Below are positions 34,047 through 40,914 of a stretch of 64,000 bases of DNA, piece after piece (within the stretch, counting starts at the first letter, position 1; the number at the start of each line of letters is the position of its first letter). Made by a program: the position numbers and the translations under genes. The DNA is from an uncultured Prevotellaceae bacterium (GTDB lineage Bacteria; Bacteroidota; Bacteroidia; Bacteroidales; Bacteroidaceae). The notes below the pieces were generated by a model. It saw only the letters and a list, made by a program, of their open reading frames with translations. It did no database searches and had not been told where the DNA came from. The DNA lies in NCBI GenBank assembly GCA_902776935.1, contig CACYRS010000005.1, positions 1 to 64,000 on the forward strand, in the 5' to 3' direction.

Positions 34047-34082
34047 AATTCTTCACTATTCGTTAATCACTATTCAATATTA
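34047..34082 (-). repeat. Tandem GAATAGTGA spacer
   Basis: On the minus strand GAATAGTGATTAACGAATAG and TGAAGAATT form two copies of GAATAGTGA just before the M15 start codon. It is another of the short slippage-type repeats placed directly ahead of a start codon in this window. Confidence 0.5.
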
Positions 34083-34292
34083 TCACGGTTCTCCTAATAT
34101 CTTGACGATCTCCTCTACCTGAGCCGAGGTAAAGGATCGCTGCTTCTGTTTTGTCAGATAGCAGAGGTCGGGGTTGATGCTCAGCCATAGCTTCAGTTTT
34201 GCCCATGCTGCTATCGGATGCATGTTGGGGAAATACTCCTGTGCCAGTTCCGTGCGTCCGTAGAAACGGATCTTGAATTCATGTTGTATCAT
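34083..34292 (-). CDS. DUF4248 domain protein
   Basis: From the ATG at 34292 the protein has 69 residues: MIQHEFKIRFYGRTELAQEY, then FPNMHPIAAWAKLKLWL, NPDL and a basic QRSFTSAQVEEIVKILGEP ending. This is the pattern of the DUF4248 family of Bacteroidetes, small proteins that accompany VirE/primase-like and HU genes at mobile or capsule-linked loci. Their function is unknown; the helical, basic form suggests nucleic acid or protein binding. The reading frame is open further upstream (to 34355), but those 21 residues run through a TAACTTTG promoter box, and the shorter start gives the family length. It is followed by the M15 peptidase gene, whose start is 36 nt after the DUF4248 stop. Confidence 0.85.
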   Translation of the reverse strand: MIQHEFKIRFYGRTELAQEYFPNMHPIAAWAKLKLWLSINPDLCYLTKQKQRSFTSAQVEEIVKILGEP

Positions 34293-34324
34293 TGCCGGAT
34301 ATTGATTAAGTTTGTTTTCAGATG

Positions 34325-34332
34325 CAAAGTTA
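34325..34332 (-). promoter_or_regulatory. -7 box for DUF4248-M15 transcript
   Basis: The minus strand reads TAACTTTG, about 33 nt before the ATG at 34292. It lies within the longer open frame of the DUF4248 gene and argues against it. Confidence 0.65.
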
Positions 34333-34402
34333 CACACGGATTCAAATTTTTCCAAATGTTTTTACAAAATTAACTAATATAAACTAATGTTTTCTTCTTG
34401 GT

Positions 34403-34465
34403 AAATAAGTGGCACTTATTGAATAATAAGAGCCACTTATTTGAACATACTTGGCTCTTAATATT
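34403..34465. repeat. Overlapping inverted repeats between divergent promoters
   Basis: Arm A (34403-34420, AAATAAGTGGCACTTATT) is an 18-bp inverted repeat of arm B (34425-34442, AATAAGAGCCACTTATTT) with one mismatch and a 4-nt spacer GAAT. Arm B, extended left to 34422-34435 (AATAATAAGAGCCA), is also an inverted repeat of arm C (34452-34465, TGGCTCTTAATATT), with one mismatch in 14. The two pairings exclude each other. The block lies between the leftward promoter (34325) and the rightward one (34584), in DNA not expected to be transcribed, so an operator or an origin-like role is more likely than an RNA switch. The rest of the gap 34293-34612 holds the promoters and a small ACGCA/TGCGT hairpin near 34550. 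Confidence 0.7.
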
Positions 34466-34583
34466 CTATAAAAGCCTCGGGTTCGCAAAATCATGCGCAG
34501 CCTGCTAAAAATACTTAAAAATTCGTCTCTTCGTGCCCGTTTTTACGCAACGTAGCTGCGTGAGCACTTTCCCATAAAGACAT

Positions 34584-34591
34584 TATCTTTG
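34584..34591 (+). promoter_or_regulatory. -7 box of the rightward module
   Basis: TATCTTTG is an exact match to TAnnTTTG and lies 21 nt before the ATG at 34613. It should drive the five plus-strand genes of the module. Confidence 0.7.
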
Positions 34592-34612
34592 TAGAAAAAA
34601 TCAAACATTGAG

Positions 34613-34900
34613 ATGAATAACCAACGATTAGAAAACTTAATCCTGAAGATTATGGACACAGCAAGGAAGGAGACAAAGTTGCAAGAAATGAAGTCAATTG
34701 CTCATATCGACAACCGCTATTTCAAGAAAGAGTATATCTGGAAGGTAAGTGCCGCCATCTTATTGCGTATTCTTGTGAATATTGCATATAAAATGGGACA
34801 GAAAGACTTCGCTGACTTCTTCGATGGCATCCGTGACCAGATTATCGATATAGCGGAAAATCACTTTGACGAATTCAACGATTGCCATGCAAGAAAATGA
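34613..34900 (+). CDS. Unknown 95-residue protein, first gene of the module
   Basis: No family recognised. The small protein is mostly helical and charged (NNQRLENLILKIMDTARKET...), with a hydrophobic helix around residues 45-62 (KVSAAILLRILVNIAYKMG) that looks amphipathic rather than transmembrane, and an acidic C-terminal part (DGIRDQIIDIAENHFDEFND). A promoter box lies 21 nt upstream. It overlaps the ATPase start by 14 nt, so the two are probably translated together. It may be an accessory or loading protein for the ATPase, which is an inference from position alone. Confidence 0.65.
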   Translation: MNNQRLENLILKIMDTARKETKLQEMKSIAHIDNRYFKKEYIWKVSAAILLRILVNIAYKMGQKDFADFFDGIRDQIIDIAENHFDEFNDCHARK

Positions 34901-35795
34901 GAGAATCTTAAACGAAGAACTGCTGCTAGCCGGCACTGATCCGGAAATGGCACGTAGGCTCGAGGCGCATCGCGTCACCCGTGAGATGGATGTGCCACAG
35001 ATGGAGTTTCTGCTGCGGCTGTTCGGCAAACCGATATTACCCCGTGGGGAGTTGGTGGCATTTACCGGTAAGGCGAAGACAGGAAAGACCTTTATACTGT
35101 CAATCATCATGGCTTGCTGTGCTAGGCAGGAGGTGCTGGCCTTCCGGCGCCCATCGCCAAACCCCATACATGTGCTGTGGATAGACACGGAACAGAGCAT
35201 ACAGTCGACAAAGGAGATTCTTACCGACCGCATCGTGCCACTGGTGGATATGGAGGAGTTTCCTGATTCACTCTATGATATCATCAACATCCGTCTGGAG
35301 AGTTGGGAAGAGCGACTGAAACTGGTGCAGGGCGCAATCGGATGGTACAGGCCCGACCTGGTGATTCTCGACGGCATTGCCGATGAGGTGGCTAACGTGA
35401 ACGATCCTGTGGAGTCGAAGATGGCCGTAGAGAAACTGCTAAAGGCAGCAACCATTGGCAAGTGCTGCATCGCCTGCGTGATCCACGAAAACAAAAGTAC
35501 GATGGACTCCTCTCTTCGCGGATGGCTCGGCACGGTACTCACCGACAAGGCATTCGAGGTATATTCAACATTCAAGGATGCCAACCGAGTATTCTCACTT
35601 GAACAGAGGTTTACAAGAAAACATGACATCATTGACAAACTCTACTTTACAGTTGATGAGCACGGACTACCGCAACAGGTGGGTGAGCCGAAGAAAGTCT
35701 TCAAAAAGAAATCGAAACAGAAACCCAAGAAAGATGAAACAGAATCAAAACCCGTCGCCGGACATGAAACAAGTATCGATTTTTCAGGGGAATAG
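34887..35795 (+). CDS. RecA-like/RepA-type ATPase
   Basis: From the ATG at 34887 this is a 302-residue RecA-fold ATPase of the AAA_25/RepA type, the class of replicative helicase found on plasmids and mobile elements. The Walker A motif GKAKTGKTF is near residue 60, the strand VLWIDTEQS near residue 95, the Walker B motif PDLVILDGIAD near residue 155, and the sensor-like CCIACVIHENKST near residue 190. The C-terminus is very basic (KKVFKKKSKQKPKK) and could bind DNA. It is followed by a TOPRIM protein, which makes a helicase-primase pair plausible. Frame is open from 34866 (TTG), but the ATG is preferred. It lacks a DnaB-type N-terminal domain. Confidence 0.88.
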   Translation: MQENERILNEELLLAGTDPEMARRLEAHRVTREMDVPQMEFLLRLFGKPILPRGELVAFTGKAKTGKTFILSIIMACCARQEVLAFRRPSPNPIHVLWIDTEQSIQSTKEILTDRIVPLVDMEEFPDSLYDIINIRLESWEERLKLVQGAIGWYRPDLVILDGIADEVANVNDPVESKMAVEKLLKAATIGKCCIACVIHENKSTMDSSLRGWLGTVLTDKAFEVYSTFKDANRVFSLEQRFTRKHDIIDKLYFTVDEHGLPQQVGEPKKVFKKKSKQKPKKDETESKPVAGHETSIDFSGE

Positions 35796-36525
35796 CCTTA
35801 CCCCTATTTATGCCCCCCTATATATATGGGGGGCAATATATGGGGATGACGATTCCCCTGAACATTTACCTTTGTGGTATAGTAGCTTCAGTACAGAAAC
35901 GACGTTCTGTAAGGCTCTCGTAAACTGCAACTATTTATCCTATGAGCAGATGGTTCATGCAGCGCAGAGATTCCATCTTGGCAAGAGCCGGGATGGGGGA
36001 GTGATCTTCTGGCAGCTCGACGAGCATGGTGTGACACGCGACGGCAAGATCATGTTCTACCGCGATGACTGTCATCGCGACAAATCGCCAGGTAAACATC
36101 CCACATGGGTGTCGGCACGGCTGAAGGTATGGTCGGGGTATAATGGTGAACTAAATGTCCAACGCTGTCTTTTCGGACTGCATCAGCTGCCGTTGGCATA
36201 TCTGCGCCATAAGCCCGTTGCCGTGGTGGAGAGTGAGAAGACGGCCGTCATCATGTCGCAACGCAGACCAGAATATCTCTGGATGGCTTGTGGCGGTCTC
36301 AGCATGCTCCAACCCCATTTGCTAAAACCGCTACGTGAGCAAAAGGTGATACTCTTTCCCGATACCGATCCCGACGGGAAGACCTTCCAGCGATGGAGTG
36401 AGGTTGCAGCAGAGGCTCAGAAAGAGTTCATCTACCCCATCTATGTGAGCAGACTTTTAGAAGATCACGCCACACCGGAACAAAAACAACAGAAGATAGA
36501 TATAGTGGACTTTATATGTCATTAA
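35734..36525 (+). CDS. DUF6371/TOPRIM primase-like protein
   Basis: About 263 residues. The N-terminal half (CKALVNCNYLSYEQMVHAAQ, IFWQLDEHGVTRDGKIMFYR, SPGKHPTWVSARLK) is the pattern of DUF6371 proteins of Bacteroidetes mobile elements. The C-terminal half is TOPRIM-like: VAVVESEKTAVIMSQ (acidic Glu), WMACGGLSML, and VILFPDTDPDGKTFQRW with the DxDxD-type metal-binding run. That is the layout of primase or topoisomerase catalytic cores, here without a zinc finger. The start is uncertain: the ATG at 35734 overlaps the ATPase by 62 nt, and one at 35764 is also possible. The frame is open back to 35578, but that part is out of frame within the ATPase gene. Ends 21 nt before the next gene. Confidence 0.8.
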   Translation: MKQNQNPSPDMKQVSIFQGNSLTPIYAPLYIWGAIYGDDDSPEHLPLWYSSFSTETTFCKALVNCNYLSYEQMVHAAQRFHLGKSRDGGVIFWQLDEHGVTRDGKIMFYRDDCHRDKSPGKHPTWVSARLKVWSGYNGELNVQRCLFGLHQLPLAYLRHKPVAVVESEKTAVIMSQRRPEYLWMACGGLSMLQPHLLKPLREQKVILFPDTDPDGKTFQRWSEVAAEAQKEFIYPIYVSRLLEDHATPEQKQQKIDIVDFICH

Positions 36526-36546
36526 ACAATTAAAAATCAAAAAGTT

Positions 36547-37044
36547 ATGTTTACAGTCAATCAAATCAAAGTGGGATGCAAGGCATCCGAGATCAGTTTC
36601 AGAAAAGTAATGGATCCATTCGGTATCGTTCCGATGCCCGGTCTGCACGAGTTCGTACGTACGGCAGCAGAGAGACTCTGTGATGACTATTTCATCTGCG
36701 TTGGCCCGGCCACGCGATATCTTATCGGCATGCTCGATGCCTCAGATTCTCTGCACACAGGTGAAGTGGTGTGTATCGCGAGGAATATCGAACCGGTAAA
36801 GCTATGTGAGTTGTTTGACGAGGATGTCGATGATATCCGTGTGTTTACCGATAATCAGCTGTGGGAGGAGGCTCGTTTTGAACTGTCGGACTATCTGAGA
36901 AAGGGTGAGGCCCGTTCGTTCGACAATATGGTGCGGTATATCGTGCTCGAATATGCTCTCTGGCTTCGCAATGACTATGGCATACCTGAAGATGACCAGA
37001 TGTTCTGGAATAACCTTGAGTCAAACCTGTTAGACGTGTTTTAG
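36547..37044 (+). CDS. Unknown 165-residue protein
   Basis: No family recognised. Residues about 1-90 alternate strand and helix, with 'EFVRTAAERLCDDYFICVGPATRYLIGMLD' reading like a compact alpha/beta domain. The C-terminal half is acidic and helical (EDVDDIRVFTDNQLWEEARFELSDYLRKGEARSFD), ending FWNNLESNLLDVF. There is no signal peptide or transmembrane segment, so it should be cytoplasmic. It follows the DUF6371 gene by 21 nt and precedes another unknown gene by 2 nt, so it belongs to the same transcript. A role as replication accessory or immunity protein cannot be told apart. Confidence 0.7.
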   Translation: MFTVNQIKVGCKASEISFRKVMDPFGIVPMPGLHEFVRTAAERLCDDYFICVGPATRYLIGMLDASDSLHTGEVVCIARNIEPVKLCELFDEDVDDIRVFTDNQLWEEARFELSDYLRKGEARSFDNMVRYIVLEYALWLRNDYGIPEDDQMFWNNLESNLLDVF

Positions 37045-37046
37045 CT

Positions 37047-37373
37047 ATGATAAACTATGAACAGTTATCTTGTGGCTGGGGGCTCGCTAAAGAGGTGACC
37101 CATATAGCCCAAAGGCTTCCTCTGCCTGAAAAGGATAAGAAGTGTCCTGAGAGTTATGACGATTGTGTGTATTTTATCTCCTGGTGGTTGAATCGCTGGT
37201 TGCGGTTCTCTGTGCCGCCACTTGAGGATATTCTCTATTGGCTAGCGCGTGCTTTCTGGTATCATCAGCGCGACTTGCGTCGCCCCATTGACGAGTGCTA
37301 TTATGAGGAATTCGCGGATAAGCTCCGTAAAGATGTCCTTCAAAAGTATGAGATTTGGTTAAAAGGTAAGTAA
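37047..37373 (+). CDS. Unknown 108-residue aromatic-rich protein
   Basis: No family recognised. The protein is small and unusually rich in Trp, Tyr and Cys (GWGLAKEV, CVYFISWWLNRWLRF, LYWLARAFWYHQRDLRR). Hydrophobic stretches alternate with basic ones, and the Trp-rich helix (residues about 43-57) might sit at a membrane surface, but a true transmembrane segment is doubtful. It starts 2 nt after the upstream stop, so it is cotranscribed. It is the last gene of the plus-strand arm. A 243-nt A/T-rich gap with the next PUL promoter follows. Confidence 0.7.
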   Translation: MINYEQLSCGWGLAKEVTHIAQRLPLPEKDKKCPESYDDCVYFISWWLNRWLRFSVPPLEDILYWLARAFWYHQRDLRRPIDECYYEEFADKLRKDVLQKYEIWLKGK

Positions 37374-37539
37374 AAATAGTTCAAAGGGATTAAGTGTATT
37401 AAGTACATTTATCGCGAAAATAGCTTAAGAAACGATATTGTACTTTTTACACTTATTCGCACTTTTTTGTTAAAAATGTACTATTTTTATGCGAAAACGC
37501 GTACTTTTGCAAAAAAGTATCAATATTTATCAAAAAAAG

Positions 37540-37572
37540 TTTGTACCTTTTAGATTATTTGCTTTATCTTTG
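37540..37572 (+). promoter_or_regulatory. Promoter of rightward PUL
   Basis: TTTG at 37540-37543 and TATCTTTG at 37565-37572 are 21 nt apart. The ATG of susC is at 37617. A second -7 candidate, TACTTTTG, is at 37502-37509. Between 37461 and 37520 an inverted pair ACTTTTTTG/CAAAAAAGT brackets a GCGAAAACGCG palindrome that might be an operator or a leftover terminator of the module. Confidence 0.65.
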
Positions 37573-37616
37573 CAATCGATTTATTACGTACATTAATCTA
37601 AGTATAACTATCAAGT

Positions 37617-40600
37617 ATGAATCAAAACTTAAGAAAGACAGCGCTGATGGTGGGTGCATTTTCCCTTTTGGGACTGTGTTACTCGCCTAAAGCCTATGCC
37701 GCTGATGCAGTTCAGAACGTACAGCAGGCGAAAAAGATTACAGGTACTGTAGTCGATTCTCAAGGCCCCATTATTGGAGCTAGTGTTGTCGTGAAGGGTA
37801 CGTCGAATGGTGTCGCTACCGACTTCGACGGTAACTTCTCTCTCAATGCCAACCCAGGTCAAACCCTGGTGATCTCTTACATTGGCTATGTCAACAAAGA
37901 AGTGAAAGTGACAGCCAATCAGACGAATTATAACATCACCCTCGAGGAGGATAAGCAGATGCTCGACGAGGTTGTAGTTGTAGGTTATGGTACGATGAAG
38001 AAGAGTGACCTTTCGGGTGCTTCTGCAACTCTTGGTGAGGAGCAGTTGAAGGATGCTCACATCACTAACCTTGATCAGGCTTTCCAGGGACGTGTGACTG
38101 GTGTGTCAGCCGTACAGACATCTGGTGCTCCTGGTTCTAGTTCTTCAATCCGTGTTCGTGGTCAAGCAACCATCAATGCAGGTGCAGAGCCTCTGTACGT
38201 AATTGATGGCGTCATCGTGCAATCAACAGGTCAATCTGGAGCTGACTTCGGATTGGGTGATAAGCTTGGTAATGGTCAGGTTTCTACCATTTCTCCACTT
38301 GCTACAATCAACCCTGCCGATATCGTATCAATGGAAATCCTGAAAGATGCTTCGGCAACAGCTATCTACGGTGCTCAGGGTGCTAATGGTGTTGTACTGA
38401 TTACTACCAAGCGTGGTAAGGCTGGTGAGGCAAAGTTTACTTACGATGGTATGGTGAACTGGTCACGTCAGAACAAACGAATCGACATGCTTAACCTGCG
38501 CGAGTTCGCTGAGTTCTATAACGACTTGGTAAATCAGGGTGAGTTGTCAAATCCTGATCCTGCATATTCCGACCCCAGTGTGTTGGGTAAAGGTACAAAC
38601 TGGCAGGACGCCGTGTTCCGCACAGCATTCCAGCACCAGCATCAGATAGGTATGCAGGGTGGTAGCGAAAAGATAAAGTATTATGTCAGTGGCGGTCTTA
38701 TGAACCAGGAAGGAACGCTTATCGGCAGTGAGTTCAAGCGTTATTCAATGCGTGCCAATATCGATGCCGAACTTAAGTCTTGGCTGAAGATGGGACTTAA
38801 CGTTTCTTTCAGTGAGACAAAGGAAGATCTTCTGAAGGCAGACCAGGACGAGGGTATCATCAACTATTCTCTGACTACTCCTCCTGACATTCAGATTTAT
38901 AATATTGACGGTGGATATTCATCAGTAAGCAAGGAAGGATTTACAAATCCTAACCCGATTGCTATGGCACTGATGAACGATATCAACTTGAAACGTCAGA
39001 AGCTCAATGGTAATATATTCTTCGATATTACCCCAATGAAGAACCTCACATGGCATACTGAGTTGGGATGGGATCTTGGATGGAACCATGCAGAGACCTT
39101 TAACCCAACAGTAGACCTTGGTACTTACCATATCAGTAAGAATGAAGGCCGAGAGCAGAAGAATGAAAACAAATACTGGACATTTAAGAACTATGTCACT
39201 TATAATGGCAATATCGGTAAGCATAGCTTTACTGCCATGGTGGGACAGGAAGCGTGGGAGTCAAAGTGGAACTATATTTCCATCTTCAACACCGGTATGC
39301 CTCTTGATATAGTTAAGAACCCGGCACTCGGTACAGGTGAACCAACTATCGGTTACGGTTTCGGAAGTGCGGCAATGGCATCGTTCTTCACGCGCGAAAC
39401 ATATAATTATGACAACCGCTATATGCTCACATATACCTATCGTTACGATGGTAGTTCTAACTTCGGTCCAAATAAACGTTGGGCTGGTTTCCATTCTGTA
39501 GCTGCTTCATGGCGATTCTCAGAGGAGAAGTTCTTTGAGAATATCAAGAACAAGGGTATCATTACCAATGGTAAGCTTCGTATTGGCTGGGGTCAGACAG
39601 GTAACTCCAACATTGGTGGCTACAAGTGGGGCTCTGCAATGAGTGTGATGGAGTCGGCTTTGGGCGTAAGCTATCGTCCTGCTAATATCAAGAACCTCGA
39701 TATCAAGTGGGAGACTCAGGAGCAGATTAATATCGGTCTTGACCTGAATTTCTTTAATGATCGTGTGAACCTTGTATTTGACTGGTATAGGAAGGTGTCA
39801 AAGGATATGCTTATGCAGCTTGTTCTGCCTTCATATATGGGAACAAGCGGAAACGGATCTTCTGCACTTGCTGCTCCTTATGGAAACTATGGTGACATCG
39901 AAAACACCGGTTTTGAAATCGCATTGAACACAAGACCAATAGATACAAACAACTTCTCTTGGAGTTCAGATGTACAGTTCTCCATCAACCGCAACAAGCT
40001 GAACAGCCTTTCTAACTCTACAGCTCTGTTGGGCTACGGACAGTGGACGGATGTTGTTTCTCGTTCAGTTGTTGGAGAGTCTCTTTATAACTTCTATGGT
40101 TATGAGGTTGAGGGTATTTATCAGAGCTTCGAGGATATCATTAATTCGCCTGTAAATACATTGCAGCAAAACAACCCAATCATCACCAATGCAGACGGAA
40201 CAAAGAGCTGGAGCACAGATCCGACTCGCTATAGCCGCTCGAATACAACATTTGTGGGTGATATCAAATTTAAGGATGTGAATGGTGATGGTGTCATTGA
40301 TGAGAACGATAAGACGAACATCGGTTCTCCAATGCCTGACTTTACATTTGGTTGGAACAATACCTTCCGTTACAAGAACTTCGACTTGACTATATTTGTT
40401 AATGGTTCTGTAGGTAACAAGGTTGGTAACTATATGAAGATGAAGCTTACCCACATGAACTCAGCTTGGACAAACCAGACTACCGATGTCTTGAATCGTA
40501 CAAAGCTTGTGGCAATTGACGCTTCTGATGAAAGATGGTATGATAACATCAACAATGTGAAAGTGGCTAATCCTGGTGCTTCTATACCACGTGCTTCAAT

Positions 40601-40895
40601 TAATGATCCTAATGACAACGATGCCTGGAGCAGCCGTTATATTGAAGATGGAAGTTATGTACGTCTTAAGAACATCACTTTGGGATATACATTCGATACA
40701 AAGCTCATTAGAAAGATTGGTTTAAGCAATCTTCGTCTCTCTGTAAGTGCCACAAACCTGTTAACAATTACAGGCTATGATGGTTACGATCCTGAAATTG
40801 GTGCTTCAACGGCCAGTGCTAACGTATTCGGTCTTGATAACGGACGTTATCCCTCGCCAACAAGTGTTTCATGTGCAGTTAGCGTATCATTCTAA
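37617..40895 (+). CDS. SusC/RagA-type TonB-dependent transporter
   Basis: A 1092-residue outer-membrane transporter, first in the rightward PUL. A signal peptide (ending AYAADAV...) is followed by the carboxypeptidase-D regulatory-like domain (ITGTVVDSQGPIIGASVVVKG, to about residue 115), DEVVVVGYGTMKKSDLSGA, and the plug with IRVRGQATINAGAEPLYVIDGV and MEILKDASATAIYGAQGANGVVLITT. The barrel then runs to the terminal aromatic residue (SVSCAVSVSF). It belongs to the SusC family but differs clearly from the leftward copy (for example DLSGASATLGEEQLKD against LVTGATVQVKGEDIAK). The two therefore are not a recent duplication. Given the two GH26 enzymes downstream, oligomannosides are its likely cargo. 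Confidence 0.96.
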   Translation: MNQNLRKTALMVGAFSLLGLCYSPKAYAADAVQNVQQAKKITGTVVDSQGPIIGASVVVKGTSNGVATDFDGNFSLNANPGQTLVISYIGYVNKEVKVTANQTNYNITLEEDKQMLDEVVVVGYGTMKKSDLSGASATLGEEQLKDAHITNLDQAFQGRVTGVSAVQTSGAPGSSSSIRVRGQATINAGAEPLYVIDGVIVQSTGQSGADFGLGDKLGNGQVSTISPLATINPADIVSMEILKDASATAIYGAQGANGVVLITTKRGKAGEAKFTYDGMVNWSRQNKRIDMLNLREFAEFYNDLVNQGELSNPDPAYSDPSVLGKGTNWQDAVFRTAFQHQHQIGMQGGSEKIKYYVSGGLMNQEGTLIGSEFKRYSMRANIDAELKSWLKMGLNVSFSETKEDLLKADQDEGIINYSLTTPPDIQIYNIDGGYSSVSKEGFTNPNPIAMALMNDINLKRQKLNGNIFFDITPMKNLTWHTELGWDLGWNHAETFNPTVDLGTYHISKNEGREQKNENKYWTFKNYVTYNGNIGKHSFTAMVGQEAWESKWNYISIFNTGMPLDIVKNPALGTGEPTIGYGFGSAAMASFFTRETYNYDNRYMLTYTYRYDGSSNFGPNKRWAGFHSVAASWRFSEEKFFENIKNKGIITNGKLRIGWGQTGNSNIGGYKWGSAMSVMESALGVSYRPANIKNLDIKWETQEQINIGLDLNFFNDRVNLVFDWYRKVSKDMLMQLVLPSYMGTSGNGSSALAAPYGNYGDIENTGFEIALNTRPIDTNNFSWSSDVQFSINRNKLNSLSNSTALLGYGQWTDVVSRSVVGESLYNFYGYEVEGIYQSFEDIINSPVNTLQQNNPIITNADGTKSWSTDPTRYSRSNTTFVGDIKFKDVNGDGVIDENDKTNIGSPMPDFTFGWNNTFRYKNFDLTIFVNGSVGNKVGNYMKMKLTHMNSAWTNQTTDVLNRTKLVAIDASDERWYDNINNVKVANPGASIPRASINDPNDNDAWSSRYIEDGSYVRLKNITLGYTFDTKLIRKIGLSNLRLSVSATNLLTITGYDGYDPEIGASTASANVFGLDNGRYPSPTSVSCAVSVSF

Positions 40896-40914
40896 AAATT
40901 ATCTCACTACGATT

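Noticed and set aside
34293-34355. N-terminal extension of the DUF4248 protein.
   Set aside because: The TAACTTTG promoter box lies within it, and without it the protein has the family length.
37374-37616. Attachment site or direct repeat at the right border of the module.
   Set aside because: I compared this gap with 33245-33563 by eye and found no shared direct repeat longer than chance. The sequences are A/T-rich, so short matches are meaningless.
30101-40895. Recent duplication of susC between the two PULs.
   Set aside because: The N-terminal domains, plug details and lengths differ clearly. The two look like distant family members.
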